Shown here piece by piece: positions 9,914 to 22,305 of a stretch of 64,000 nucleotides of DNA. Under the pieces are notes generated by a model that saw only the letters and a list, made by a program, of their open reading frames with translations, did no database searches and was not told the origin of the DNA. The stretch comes from Cydia pomonella (lineage: Eukaryota > Arthropoda > Insecta > Lepidoptera > Tortricidae): the NCBI RefSeq assembly GCF_033807575.1, contig NC_084717.1:6883692-6947691 (forward strand). The letters are read 5' to 3'. The position numbers and the translations under genes were made by a program. Each line of letters starts with the position of its first letter. Positions within the stretch are counted from its first letter, which is position 1.

Positions 9914-11697
9914 GATTTAAAGATTCAAAAGATTCAAAGATTCAAAGAATTTATTTGCATAGAACACAGTAATATAAAGGTCTTACAAGATAAAAGAAAA
10001 TCCGTGCATTCAGTCTGCATGCAGGCGTGCAAATATTTAAAAAAACAGTCAATATATATAAAAATAGAAACAAAAATTTAAAAATATCAAATTTACACAA
10101 TGTCAAGTAAAATAATAATCGAGGGTCGAAGTTAAACAAAATGTCAAAGTTATAATAAATAAAATAGAATTTACAATTATTTCCTGAATATGAATGTCAA
10201 TTATCAACTAGAAATTTCAGCAGCGTGTCAGTTGTGATCTAAATATTTTTGTACACTATAGAAACAATTATCAAGAAGCCAAGCAGTCAGTTTATTCTTA
10301 AATCTATTTCCTTTCAATAATTTGATGTCATTAGGTAATCGATTATATATTACTATACACATGTTATATACATTTTTTTTGTAAATAATTTTATAAGCTC
10401 GTGGTTTATGTAGCAAATTCATAATATTTGGTCGGGTCTGTCTGTGTATCACTTCCCCACGTTTTTTGAAAAAAGGTCTATTGTTATTTACAAACATGCA
10501 TATTTCTTTTATGTATAAGCAGGGTAAGGGGAGTATCTGCAATTTTTTAAACAGTGGAATGCAAGGGTCTTCAGGCCAGGCGTTACAGATAGCCCGAACA
10601 CATTTTTTCTGAATAATGAATGCTCTTTCAACATCGACAGAATTACCCCACATAATCAAGCCGTAGTGAAGGACTGAAGACACATATCCGTGATAAGCCG
10701 CCAAAGCTGCTTCCACAGATATTGTGTTTCTCAATCTTCGTAGAGCAAACACAAATCTGTTCAGTCTAACACAAATTTGCTCGATGTGGTCTTTCCAGTG
10801 TAAATGGTCATCTAAAGTGAATCCTAGAAACTTTACAGAAGATACCTCATCTACGTTTGCATTTTGGTACTGGACTGAAATTGGTACAACATTTGAATTA
10901 TAAGAGGTAATCTGCATACATTTAGTTTTAGTAATGTTAATTTTTAAATCATTCATATTCATCCAACTAATAATGTCATTTATAGTATTATTTATTTCTT
11001 GATTGAAAGTTAACCTATTATTACATTTTACCAGAATAGTCGTGTCATCTGCAAACATTATTATTTTATTGGGGGTCACATTAGGCAAGTCGTTTATATA
11101 TATCACAAAAAGCAACGGACCCAAAATACTGCCCTGTGGGACACCGATGTGGTTTGTTCTAAACTGAGAGCGGAAAACCTCTTTAGTGGTTACATTATTG
11201 AATTCTACTAATCTACTGATCTCTGTACATTGCGATCTGTCTGATAAATAGCTTCTGATCCAATCGAGCGCTCTTCCTCTGATACCATAATGTTCTAGTT
11301 TGCTTAAAAGTTTCAAGTGATTTACAGAATCGAATGCTTTTGACATGTCTAGGAAAAGCGATGCCACTGGAGTACCTTTATTGATGTTTTCTGTGATGAA
11401 TTTTACGAACTCAAACCCAGCATGGGTTGTTGATTTCATTTTACGAAAACCAAACTGTTCCGGACATAATATGTTAAATTTTGTTAAAAAATTACTAAGT
11501 CGGGTATGAAAAGCTTTTTCAAATATTTTTGACATTATAGGTATCAATGCGATGGGTCTATAATTGCCTGGGTCCTGACTGTCACCTTTTTTAAAAAGTG
11601 GCTTGACTATTGATATTTTTAGTTCTTTTGGGAAGACACCTTCGACAAATGACAAATTTATAACATGAGCCAGTGGGCTGCAAACATTATTCACGGG
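9914..11697 (-). mobile_element. 5'-truncated CR1/Jockey-group LINE (possibly Kiri-like)
   Basis: This is a minus-strand LINE lacking its ORF1, its endonuclease and the start of the RT. It ends in a microsatellite tail of CTTTGAAT/CTTTTGAAT octamers at 9914-9949, the kind of tail used by CR1-like LINEs in Lepidoptera. No clear target duplication was found, so the 5' limit near 11697 is approximate. Confidence 0.8.
10228..11694 (-). CDS. Reverse transcriptase, N-terminally truncated (LINE)
   Basis: The open frame of 488 residues starts at a GTG only because the element is truncated there, so it is not a genuine start. Visible RT blocks in order are PGNYRPIALIPIMSKIFEK (about 42), FLDMSKAFDSVNH (about 117), GVPQGSILGPLLF (about 189), FADDTTI (about 215) and VKFLGFTLDD (about 290). 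A C-terminal region typical of CR1/Jockey RTs follows, with no RNase H. The missing endonuclease and absent start make it dead for retrotransposition. The frame nonetheless has no internal stop, which suggests recent insertion. Confidence 0.8.
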   Translation of the reverse strand: MNNVCSPLAHVINLSFVEGVFPKELKISIVKPLFKKGDSQDPGNYRPIALIPIMSKIFEKAFHTRLSNFLTKFNILCPEQFGFRKMKSTTHAGFEFVKFITENINKGTPVASLFLDMSKAFDSVNHLKLLSKLEHYGIRGRALDWIRSYLSDRSQCTEISRLVEFNNVTTKEVFRSQFRTNHIGVPQGSILGPLLFVIYINDLPNVTPNKIIMFADDTTILVKCNNRLTFNQEINNTINDIISWMNMNDLKINITKTKCMQITSYNSNVVPISVQYQNANVDEVSSVKFLGFTLDDHLHWKDHIEQICVRLNRFVFALRRLRNTISVEAALAAYHGYVSSVLHYGLIMWGNSVDVERAFIIQKKCVRAICNAWPEDPCIPLFKKLQILPLPCLYIKEICMFVNNNRPFFKKRGEVIHRQTRPNIMNLLHKPRAYKIIYKKNVYNMCIVIYNRLPNDIKLLKGNRFKNKLTAWLLDNCFYSVQKYLDHN

Positions 11698-11853
11698 TTG
11701 GTAATGATGGTACTATTTTGATGGGTTATTTCGAAATTACGGAGTCTTTTATGCCACTGTAATAGTTAGAAAACATTATTATTATATGAAATATAAATTA
11801 CAAGCACTTTTTATTAATCACTAAAAAATTATAACGACTTAAGCTTTTAATTC

Positions 11854-12105
11854 TGACGACCGGTCTGTGTAGTAGTGGGTAGTGACCCTGCCTATTATGT
11901 AACCGATGAACCTGGGTTCGAAACTCATTCTCTCTCTCTCACTATCTGTGTATTTGTTCCTGATAGATGTTTTCTATGTATTTAAGTATTTATATATTAT
12001 ATACCTATATCGTTGCCTGAGCCCCCACAACAGCCTTCAACGCCTCAAGCCTTCTTGAGCTTACCGTGGGACTTAGTCAATTTGTGTAAGAATGTCCCCT
12101 ATAAT
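11854..12105 (+). mobile_element. Metulj-like tRNA-derived SINE
   Basis: It begins GACGACCGGTCTGTGTAG, with a B-box-like GGGTTCGAAAC near 11913. It has a short TCTC run replacing part of the usual head, then 'GTTTTCTATGTATTTAAG', 'ATCGTTGCCTGAG' and 'GTGGGACTTAGTCAATTTG'. This copy keeps the 'CAAGCCTTCTTGAGCTTACC' segment that some others have lost. Confidence 0.85.
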
Positions 12106-15019
12106 ATTGATTATTTATTTAGTTCACAAAATTCAAAGTACCTACAGTGGAACCTCGATTAGGCACTCGAATCTCTAAAAAGCGATAACAGCCTTTACTG
12201 CCCATTTACTTTAACTTATCTTATTTGATACAATTTTAAAACATTACAACGTGGTAACAGCCTTAACACAAACATTACGATACGATTTTAATCTCCGTAC
12301 CTGTGTAAATGACGCAACTGTTTCGTCAACTTTTCGCAAGCCCTCAGGTACACCATAAATTTGGACCTTTTGGGACAAGTAATAAAGATTATTTTATTAA
12401 AGCATCCTTATGAGCAGTGTGTCACGATTGGCTCATAATTCTAGGACGTGCTAGGGATGCACTAGTCTAGAATACGGGGGCAAAAAGTTTAATTGTACCC
12501 GGATGGCGTGAACGTGCGCTAGCATGCGGAATAGATATAAATTATTTTTGCTCTGAAATGTTCCGTTTGTCATCTTTTAATGTATAGAGATATATCGTCC
12601 AAACGAGCTCTGTAAAAGACATCGTTTTAAAATTTGGGGAAATTACATTTTCAGAATATTACTCTGCGTAGTTTTACTTAAATATAATGGTCCACAATAA
12701 TGTCTTCATGTGGAATGAGGAGCTAATTAATTGACTTTCTACGAAATGTTATATTTTAAAAATGACATCTATGTGAATGACAAGGAGATATGAATCTAAA
12801 TTTGAGTCATAAGCCTAATTTTCATCACTAGATCCTCACGGGTGGCAAGCCAATGGAAAACGTCATACACATATACCTGTTAATTTCCATGCAGAATCAG
12901 TTTTTCTTATTATATTCATAGTCAAGTACGAAAAACTAGTGGGAAAGCGAGTTTTAAATTAAAAACCACCCGGTTGAAACCACTTGGCTCTAACTAATTA
13001 CCATACAGAGACATATTAACGCGTTTCTAACGACCAACTTGCAGACGTCCAAAATACCGCAAGAAAACAATTTAGCCAGCGCCCGCCATAATGGCGAGGG
13101 TAGGTGCAAAAACGCTGGGAATGCGGCAGCTGACCCTCAGGGCACAGGGCCGCAGTTGGTGGAATCCTGGACCGATATGTTAGTACCGAACCATTGATTG
13201 GGTGCCCTGCGGCGCTTTTTAACATGTCCGATTTTGTGACACCTCAGTGATTTCAACGAGATTTTTTTCGGGATTTGACAATTTTTGGTATTCGATGAGG
13301 AATTTTTTGTGAATATTTTAGGTATACATTTTCGAGGATCTTCCTCCTTGAAAATAATTTCCTTAATTTATATGTTAGGTGTTTTAGAGTATTAACTACA
13401 TAAGCTTTCTATAACACGGAAGGAACTCAAAAACTGCTGTAAAATCAACATGTCGCAGTCCTAATGATAAATAATAGAGTAATTGTTAGTTTGGAAAAAT
13501 CAAATTATAGCAATAAAGGTATTATTTTTTTGTTCTACCATAATGTATCAAACTAGTACCTAGTAATAAAAATAATGATTTATCGGGTTTTTTGATGGTG
13601 TTTTAAATTAACTTCACTTTAATACGTCCAATAATTTCTTAAATTTTATTCTGTCCGCTTTTTAATTATTTTATCAAACTCTTTTTGTACCACTGTAACT
13701 ATTTTGGCACAAAGCAATTCCAAGAATCAGAATATTGTCTAAATATTGAAACTATTGGTAATATCGGAATGCAGACTCCGTCTCTGAAGCAGTCGACGGG
13801 GATTAATGGCGGCAGCAATTAAAGTAGTAAACAGCAGGTGCAGTGAGACGCGCCGGCACCCTCTCGAACAAACAAAATAGTGTGGCGAACCCGCGAGGAG
13901 TGAGCTCGAGCTATACGGCGGTAACTGTGACATACAACCAATTGGCGAAGATTGACCAAAAGCGAGACTGTGACGTGGGTGTACAGTAATACAAGGTATC
14001 GTTAATAGAAAAATAAAAAAAACAGTGGGCCTAAAATACTACCTTGTGGTACTTTTTTCGCATTGAATCTTTCTTGGATTAGGTTCTTAGTTTCGAATCT
14101 ATATGTTTATTTTTTTATTTCAATACTACTACGAATGCTTTATTTCCTCTAATAGCACAGTATTTAGAGAAGAATAGGTACATGGTTCATGTCAAAAGCC
14201 AATGATAAATCATACAAAAGTGCTTCAATGGCAATAGTAATTATATTCTCTTTCAAATATTTTTTTTTTTTCTGTTGGCAACACCACAAATCAAAACAGA
14301 GATTTTATTGAAATATCGTGGAAAATTTACAATACAAATGTGATGCGACTAATAACAATTTTGTTTTTCATTCTTGATGTCCGTGTACCACAAGTATAAG
14401 AAAGTAAATGAGTAAACGGAACCAGCGGGTAATTCCGCAGGGCTTCTGAGCGAACTCAAGTAATGCGATATTGTTGGCGAACGAAATAATCTGTTTACGA
14501 ACCAACATACATGCACCGCAGCATTGCAGTGAGCAAACTATCGCGATGGCGACAGTTATACAAATAACTAAGGAAAGTATGCACCTATACAGAGTATAAA
14601 GTATTCAGGAATAAGATTGCTTGTCTTAGTAAAGTGTTTTTTATACGTTTGATGTCTATTGGTCTATACAAAAAGATTCAATTCTACCATGTTAATTTAA
14701 GTTCATAATCAGTAAATAAGGTAACATATGTCACATGATAATTACGGACTCTTTAAAAACCTGTAAGAGCATTCTTTAACTTCTGCAGTTGATGAAAATT
14801 GGCAGTGGCTGGAATTAAAATGGGAATATGAACATAATTATCGTACCTGCGTGAAATGCAGAAAAATAATTATATACCACATCAAAACCGGGATAAATAT
14901 TTGCATCTCACTGAAAACCTTCAGTTGCGAATATTTTATTAATTTATTTCCTTTTTGTGTATGTGGTTAGCAAATATAGCTATTCATTTTATTTTCTTAA
15001 CAAAAGTGAAAATGTTCAT
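12106..15019. other. Intergenic DNA with one GC-richer patch, no gene called
   Basis: Mostly AT-rich. A GC-richer patch at about 13020-13230 ('CCGCAGTTGGTGGAATCC', 'GGGTGCCCTGCGGCG') and another at 13780-13950 could be decayed retrotransposon sequence, but neither gives a recognisable protein in any frame. They are left unassigned. Confidence 0.4.
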
Positions 15020-15024
15020 TTTCA

Positions 15025-15341
15025 GCAAAGAGAATTTAAAATAGAGGTGTATTGTCAAAGAAAACTTTGTACGAGTAGCCACGTAAATTTGCTGCCATCT
15101 TTCGATACATGATTAAAACTTTTAGAACGCCATTTGACTTTAATTCTTATTCTTTCACTGATATGTGTCAAATTTGTTAAATATCAAAAAGTGGCGCCAT
15201 CTTACCGGGCGCAACCTAAAGGTTATGGCGCCATCGCTCGAAATAATGCCGCCATACCTTTGGCTTTTGATCTATTAGATAAATTTTCTGTGTCTACAAA
15301 GTTTTCTTTGACAATCCACCTCTATTTCTAATTCTCTTTGC
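15025..15341. mobile_element. MITE with about 48-bp TIRs and TTTCA duplication
   Basis: The 317-bp element starts GCAAAGAGAATT and ends with the inverse AATTCTCTTTGC. The arms stay paired for about 47 bp with few mismatches (through ATAGAGGTG and ATTGTCAAAGAAAAC). The 5-bp TTTCA occurs immediately outside both ends (15020-15024 and 15342-15346). No coding capacity; the small frame inside is chance. Confidence 0.85.
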
Positions 15342-16354
15342 TTTCAGGCTGGTAAAATAAATAGTAACTAGGAAAATGATATGAGTATAGGCACTATGTA
15401 ATTATGTAAGACTAAGTTGGAAGTGAATCCACGAGTACCAACTAGTAGAGGATGCTAATTTCCGTGATCCGGTGTTCACCTGCGGCCGGATGTGTTGGAC
15501 AGCACCCGTGAGCGAGCTTCGCTACGCGTTTTCTTGTGTAGGTAAGGTATTTCCTTTTATTGGAATTTGATTATAAAAATATATATTAGTACTTATACTT
15601 ATATCAAAGCGCCGAATTAATTAATTTTGTAATTAAATCTTCAGAATTTCAAACAAGGTTCAATTTTGAGACACATGCTTACTTATAAATTGTCTCTAAA
15701 CTTATTTCTGGAATATATATTTTAGTGTTGACTAATTGTTAAGCTTATATTTTTCTAGACTTTTTTTAAGAAATCAGGCTTGTATCCATTAATCAAATGG
15801 TATTATTATAAAAAAACTATATTTTATTCTCGCATGACATTCAATCTCGCACATTCAAATAAAGGTACCGTAATATTGTTTGCTGGTGAAGGGTACTTCA
15901 TGTGGCGGTCACCGGAATGACTGGGGCGACAGCACATCCCATCACGGACAGGACATAAATCCACAGGCACGTGCCTTATCGCACGAAAAAAACACTTCCA
16001 TGTGTCCTGTTTTTATTGCGCACAATAATGCAGTTTAAGAGTTTGTCCTGCTTTTTTGTGGTTACTTGGGCTTAGTTAAGTTTTTATCGTTTGAAGCAAA
16101 GTGGCTGTTCAAGGGGTTGAAGAATAAAACAGGATGCACTGTTTCTTATATATTTACAAGCTGCGCTCGCGGCTATATCCGCATATGAGTTTTGAAGATT
16201 TGTATAATTTTCTGTCCGTTCTGGCTTTCAAAAATACTGTAGCCTATTGTAATTCTCAGGCTTTAAGATATATAATTTTTTAATATTTAAATTAGTTTTT
16301 TTGCTTTAATCTGAAATTACTGCACTCTAAACTTTCGCGTTTTGTAGTGCCGCG

Positions 16355-16585
16355 CTGACGTCCCAGCAAAATGTCAATGGAGATATTGGTTAACAAAAAT
16401 GGAGGTATTGGTAGCTGGGACGTCAGTCTTTCGTGACCACAGCTAGTGCAACCCTGTAGGGCTATGATGGTCGGCTCTTTATCATTTGTCACCATGCCTG
16501 TCACGTTCTAACAAGTATGTAAGTGCGAAAGTGACGGGCATAGTAACAACTGATATAAATGGAACCATGATGCCACCACTGATTG
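16355..16585. repeat. Two adjacent palindromic repeats
   Basis: The first hairpin (16355-16426) has 13-bp arms CTGACGTCCCAGC and its inverse, enclosing a direct repeat of 'AATGGAG(A/G)TATTGG'. The second (about 16440-16585) pairs 'GTCACCATGCCTGTCAC' with 'GTGACGGGCATAGT' and outer sequences. Both look like MITE remnants. Confidence 0.55.
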
Positions 16586-16835
16586 AAACGTCAGATAAAA
16601 TGTAAAATAATGAAATTTAATCGCATTAGACCCATTAATGACATTAAATATGTCTGAATTTACTGTTCAAAAGTGTGCGTGATACATCTTATTTATTTGA
16701 AAAAGTATTTATTTGATGACGTAACCTTCAGAGTCCTGTTTGAGTTTAGTATGTACAAAGGTTGAAAACGGAACCTTGTTAGTCTGAGTACTATGATGCT
16801 TGTGTCTTTCAGTGTGGCTACCACCAGTTCGGCGC

Positions 16836-16951
16836 TGACATGAATGCCATCGAGAACGTAACTTACTTTCTATGCATCTCACTCGTACTGGCATATAAGT
16901 GCGAGCGAAATGTATAGAAAGTAAATTACGTTCTCGATAGCGTATATGTCA
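16836..16951. mobile_element. Palindromic MITE, 116 bp
   Basis: The outer ends are TGACATGAATGCCATCGAG and its near-inverse CTCGATAGCGTATATGTCA. The arms pair through 'AACGTAA(C/T)TTACTTTCTAT' to the centre at 'ACTGGCATATAAGT', about 54 bp per arm. It is noncoding. Confidence 0.8.
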
Positions 16952-17129
16952 GTTTTGACACTGTCAGTGACTTATGGTACGGGTACAGGAGTCTGCGTCA
17001 AAAAAAAGGCAAAGGTATTCATTTACATAAAATGCGTAAAACTATTAGTGTAGTGTGAAAGAAGGCCATTATGAGATAAATGGAGGTGATAACTAATTAC
17101 CACCTCGTATATGATGAAAATATAATTTT

Positions 17130-18285
17130 AAAAACCGGCCAAGAGCATGTCGGGCCATGCTCAGTGTAGGGTTCCGTAGTGACCTGTCTGTCATAATAAA
17201 ACGGCTTAATCCTGACGACGGCGACCTGACCATGTTCGCCATAATTTTCATTGAATGTCTTTATTAAGCTCTGCTGCTGCTTCATATTTTTTGGATCCAT
17301 GGAGTATTTAGTGGGGGAGGACAATTTTTTTTATTTCTGAGCGATTATTTCCGAGAATATTAATTTTATTAAAAAATAATTGTTAAAGATCCCTACCTAA
17401 TCTGGGGGCACGGCAGTGCCCCCACCAAGTCGAGCAAAAAAGCATCACGGCCGTACCATCCTTTTCTCGAAGCAATTCAGACCATTTTCGACCCCCTGTA
17501 ACTTCGTTGTGAATAAAACTAGAAGACTGAATTTTCAGTAACCATGCAGGCATTGTAAAGACACGGTATATTTCAAATTTCATTCAATTTGAACCAGTAT
17601 TTTAAGAATTATAACGGGTTTAATTTCTTAATTTTGTCACTCACTCGCCTGAAAACACGTGTAAATTCAATCGCCTGAAAACACATGTAAATTCAATTAT
17701 TTAGTGCGATGGCCAAGTGTCAATATATTTATATAAAACATTAAAGAATTTTAATATTGATATGCGTCACTATAAGATGCTGTTAATTATTACGTAACAA
17801 CTTAATGCTTCGAGTACGGAGATTCCAGACACAATTGATTTTCAATTGTTATGGACCACGATCGTGGTCTTAGAGACTGGACGTATTAAGACAGAAAGTC
17901 GCTTAAGTAGAGACTGAATAAATTAATAACCGACTTGGTATTACATGGATCTCACGACTTTTTACCGCAGAACAACTGAGTTGCGAGACTTGGTTTTTTC
18001 GACAAGTATTGTTTTTGATGGGATTATTATGACTTTTCCAACGATATCCCACACCATAGAATTGAAGGAATAAAAATCATCCCCACTTTACATGTAGGGG
18101 GAGGTAAAAAAAATGCTTTTATTTTCCCACTTTGTCGCATTTATTGATTTAAATATCCATGCCAAATTTTAACATTCTAATAGCACTAACGACCACGGAG
18201 CCAAGCCTCTGACGGACAGACAGACAGACGGACATGGCGAAACTTAAACTATAAGGGTTCCTAGTTGACTACGGAACCCTAAAAA
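17130..18285 (+). repeat. GGGTTCCGTA-family repeat, about 1.16 kb copy
   Basis: It starts AAAAACCGGCCAAGAGCATG followed by AGGGTTCCGTAG, and ends 'GACTACGGAACCCTAAAAA' after a GACAGACAGACAGACGGACA stretch. The terminal GGGTTCCGTA and TACGGAACCC are inverted copies of each other. Frames at 17097-17324 and 17383-17583 show no known domain, so I treat the element as noncoding. Confidence 0.75.
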
Positions 18286-18916
18286 CATATATAATTTGTA
18301 ATGCAGACCAATTCTTTTGGTGTACATCGATCCTGTGTTTACGAGTTGTGAAAAATTTGCCCAGATAATGGATAAAGAACGTACTAAAAACTTATAAGCC
18401 GTTAAACTTAAAAACAACAGTAGCTAGCACTAAAACAATGAAAAAAGTTTTGCAAACATTTATTCAACTTATTCTTATTCTACACCTAACCGTAAGAAAA
18501 TCTAATTTATCCCTAACATACGTAGAGCAGTAAGTCTTGCGGTATAGGTACCTAAGTTCCGCACTACAAGGTGTCACAGTATTAGTGACAATGACAGTAA
18601 ACTATTTCTAACTGTTATAAACGTGAGATTATGTTCGACAATAAGTCCACGGACGTAAGAATTGGTCGACCTTACTGTATGGTATGTGTCAAATCAACAC
18701 AAGTGAGTGCATTTGCAACATGTGTCATCATTTGCTTTTTGCATGCGGCGGGAACCTAAGACAACCTTTGTTTTTGATGACTATTTTTATACTAGTTTTA
18801 TCCCGACAATCTATTTCGATTAAAATTATAATAGGAGAACAATGTCCGTGAACACTCATATATTTATGTACTTAACGTATTTTTCGTTACTGCAATTTAC
18901 GGAAAAGTTATACCTA

Positions 18917-19027
18917 AGGGTCTACCGCGAACCACGTATGAAGTTTTGCCTTTCAATCGCACTTGTTAATTCATACATAAGTGCGACAGAGAGGTAAAAC
19001 TTCGTTCGCGGTTCGCGGTAGGCCCTC
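18917..19027. mobile_element. Palindromic MITE, 'CTACCGCGAAC' arms
   Basis: The left arm (AGGGTCTACCGCGAACCACG...) and right arm (ending GCGGTTCGCGGTAGGCCCT) pair over about 48 bp around a short loop. A second member lies at 50332-50457. It is noncoding. Confidence 0.75.
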
Positions 19028-19515
19028 TGCATTCAAAAACCTACGGGTCGCTTTAGGACGTCCAATACTAATGTTTTCTTATTTCAAAGATGGGGTACTC
19101 TATACACATGTACTCTGGTCATACCTACCTACAAGTGCCGCACTACAAGATATCGTGTGTCCAGTAAGGGGCATGCATTTCCCGCTCTCCCGAGGGACGC
19201 GAGCGGTTTTCCACTGGAATAGTAATGTACCGGAGATGTTAGTGTTTAGATCGATAAAAAGATGAATTTATCGCTGGTTTTCTTCTTTAATATTAGATTG
19301 GCTTGCTTTTTATCCCGCCGGGATGTGGAGTTTACTTGAATTTAACGTGGTTATAAGTTGTGAGTTACTTATTTTTCTTGTTCTGTCCTATATATGTTCT
19401 AAAATGTTACTATGCTCTCCACATGTTGATGTTATAAACTAAAAAAAGTGGCGGTGACATAAACGGACAGACAGACGGACATGACGAATCTATAAGGGTT
19501 CCGTTTTTTGCCATT

Positions 19516-20307
19516 TAGTACGGTCGCCAAGCCGCTCCGAGGCCAGTTTTAATTGACTCAGCTCGGCCTTACCCACAACCGGTATCAATGTGTTCGGACA
19601 GTTCTCCTGATCACCGTACATGCGGTAGTAAAGCGGAAAAATGGTGGAGGGGATAGTAATGACGTCACAAAGATGGCGGCCGGACCTATTCTTTTTGGCG
19701 GTGTATCTCGAAAACCACTTAACCGATTTTAATCATCGAGGTGTCAAATAATAGCATATATTATGGAGATTATTTCCTTTTCTACAAACATTTACGTGAA
19801 ACCTATAGGAAAAAAAATAATCACAAAAAACAGTTTTTTTATAAAATTATTATTTTTTATTTTGTAAAAATCTCCGTAAATATTAGCATTTCGCAAATTT
19901 TGTTTCATATAAAACATATTGCTTCATTATCAAGGAATATAATGAGCCTTAAAACATACAGATCGAGTAATAAACAATGAAGCTACACTCATTTATTTGC
20001 GCATGGGTAACGATAACTGGCTTTTACCGGTCGAAACTGTGGTGACTGTTACGATACGTATTGAATGGAATTTATAGAGTATCGGTTTTAATTACTGAAA
20101 TTATAATGACAATTATAAAACCAGACACAATAATGTTACCTTACTTCGACGTTTAGTCTCTTTTTTCGTCTTAATCATAGGTAGGTACATATTTCTTTTT
20201 ACTTAAAAATTTTATACAGGGTGAACTTTTAACCACCAGTCATACTCTGCGCAGCGACTTTATAGGTCATACTTAACAACTTTTACTATGGGACCAAGTC
20301 CGAAATC
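19516..20307 (+). repeat. Left arm of the foldback element
   Basis: This arm of about 790 bp contains a homopolymer-rich A/T core, 'GGCGGTGTATCTCGAAAACC' and an inner end 'CTGCGCAGCGACTTTATAGG'. The frame at 19741-19980 is mirrored by one at 23330-23533 only because the arms are inverted copies. It has no recognisable domain. Confidence 0.8.
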
Positions 20308-20347
20308 GCGAAAAAAATTTTGACTGTTCCATATAAAGGTGCGACCA

Positions 20348-21789
20348 ACTTTACCAGACCAACACTTTTCCAAACTGAGCTACAGCTGTCCGATGAAGTT
20401 AAGTACTTAGGACTAACTCTCGACAATAAACTCAATTGGAACAACCACATCAACAAACGGATAGACAAGGCGGGAGTTGTCTTCTGGCAGTGCAGAAGGA
20501 TGATTGGTAAGAGGTGGGGACTCAACCCGAAAATTACCCTCTGGCTCTATAAGACGATAATCCGCCCCTTACTCTGTTACGGTGCTCTGGTTTGGTGGCC
20601 AAGAACAAACCTAGGCAACGTACGAGACAAACTACAAAGACTTCAAAGGCTCGCATGCGCGGCCACCACTGGCTGCACGAGGTCTACCCCGACTGCAGCC
20701 ATGGAGGTCATGATAAACCTTCCACCGCCGCACCTACACATACAGCAAGAGGCCAGTCTCTCAGCGGTAAGGTTGCGAACCCTCAAGATATGGTCTAACA
20801 TCACAGGAGCTCTTCACACAAAATGCCTGGAAAAGGTGTATGACGAATTTCCAGTGCTTAGGTCAGGCACGGACCGGATTCACAAACAAGCTATCTTCGA
20901 TAAAAGGTACAAAATACAGTTATATGAGGACGACAATCATGAAGGACTCAATTCCCGGGAGCTGAGAATCTTCACTGATGGGTCCAAAACAGACAGCGGA
21001 TCGGGCTCTGGAACCTTCTCAGAAGACCTGAACATGTCGATCACCATTCCGCTAGGAGCCCATAACTCGGTATTCCAAGCTGAGTGCATGGGCATCATAA
21101 ACGCGGCGGCTGCCATCACTGCAAGGAAGGTAGTAGGATCCTCCATCCGCATACTCTCCGACAGTAGAGCAGTCTTAATGGCTCTAAATAGCCATATAGT
21201 TACATCCAAACTTATACACGAATGCCACGAACGACTAATGGAGGTATGTCATAATAACAAGATCACCCTACAATGGATCAAGGGACACAGTGGATCCCGA
21301 GGTAACGATGCTGCGGACGAGCTTGCCAGGCAAGGATCGAATGCGGGGGCGATTGGTCCGGAACCGATTCTTCCGATACCATTTAGCAAGGTACGCTCAA
21401 TGCTGCTGGCACGTACAGGGAAACTACACACAGAACACTGGCTGAACCAGACTGGATGCAGACAGGCAAAAGAAGCCATGCCTGGCATCAACGGAAAACT
21501 CACAAGGGCGCTCCTGCAACTAGGGAAGGTCCGACTGAGTATGGTAACCAGTGTCATAACAGGTCATGGACTATTTAACAAACATCTTTTCACAACAGGT
21601 GTCACAGACAGTCCCCTGTGCCGAGGTTGCATGGAGACAGAAGAAACAGCCTCTCACGTGGTGCTGGAATGCAGCGGAGTGACTCCATACAGGGCTAAAC
21701 ATCTCGGATCTCCGAGAGACCTCCCCGAGGTCCTACTCAACATCAAAGGTTTGATAGGATTCCTCGAGGAGCTGGGCTGGCAGGACTAG
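20348..21789 (+). pseudogene. LINE ORF2 C-terminus: RT end, RNase H and CCHC motif
   Basis: This is an open frame of about 480 residues without a genuine start: a longer frame back to 20320 uses TTG and runs through target DNA. It begins in the RT thumb region (VKYLGLTLDNKLNW) and goes on with IRPLLCYGALVWW. A type I RNase H follows: FTDGSK with the first Asp, ECMGI with the Glu, ILSDSRA with the second Asp, and KGHSGSRGNDAADELA with the last Asp, so all four acidic residues are kept. A C-terminal CRGCMETEETASHVVLEC Cys/His motif closes it. The polymerase active site (YADD) and endonuclease are lost to 5' truncation. There is no internal stop, which suggests a recent copy. Confidence 0.85.
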
Positions 21790-21875
21790 CCCACCCCCAA
21801 CATATCACGCAAAATAGGCGCAAGTCGTCGAGTTGCGGAAAAATCGCCCGAATACAATACAATACAATACAATAC
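20348..21875 (+). mobile_element. 5'-truncated RNase H-type LINE with 12-bp target duplication
   Basis: The insertion is bounded by the direct repeat AAGGTGCGACCA at 20336-20347 and 21876-21887, and ends in an (AATAC)n tail at about 21850-21875. The target site lies in the centre of the foldback element. The remaining coding part is the RT C-terminus plus RNase H. Clade candidates are LOA, I or a relative, from the RNase H and C-terminal Cys/His motif. Confidence 0.9.
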
Positions 21876-22305
21876 AAGGTGCGACCAGACCGCAGCTTAA
21901 AAAACGGTCACGATACGGAATCGCAGTGACGCGTCGTATGCGTACCGTTTTTGACGCATGCTCCCCACGCCGCTGTTTAAAAAACGGTGACGGTACGGAA
22001 TCGCAGTGACGTGCTTCACGCGAATCTTTTTTGTTCGCAAAACAGTTGCGTCTTTTACGTCACCGGTACGGTGTCTGCCATAAGATCTCCGTGTAATATT
22101 TTTTGCGATTTTTACGCAGTTCAATTTACGGTGCGTCAGCTTATTTTAAGCAGCGGTGTGGCGAGCATGCGTCATGGACCCGGGTACGTCCTTAAACTAC
22201 GTCCAAAAGAGAGGTATGGGCATTGTGAATGTCATCTCGCTTTGTGTGGTAGGGCACAGCCAGTGGGTGTCATTCCAGATCCAAATTTTCTTGCGTGATT
22301 CGGCA
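21876..22305. other. Centre of the foldback element
   Basis: This holds two copies of a 'TTAAAAAACGGT(C/G)ACG' plus 'TACGGAATCGCAGTGACG' motif (about 21897-21931 and 21976-22011), an imperfect tandem with period near 80 bp. Overlapping chance frames exist on both strands. I see no recognisable protein. Confidence 0.5.

Noticed and set aside
13016..13225. GC-richer patch with a 69-residue frame
   Set aside because: No frame on either strand gives recognisable protein blocks. It may be decayed transposon DNA, but I cannot support a call.
19741..19980. Near-identical small proteins encoded at 19741-19980 and 23330-23533
   Set aside because: They lie in the inverted arms of the same element, so the match reflects DNA duplication. 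They are low-complexity Lys/Asn/Ile/Phe-rich and have no domain.
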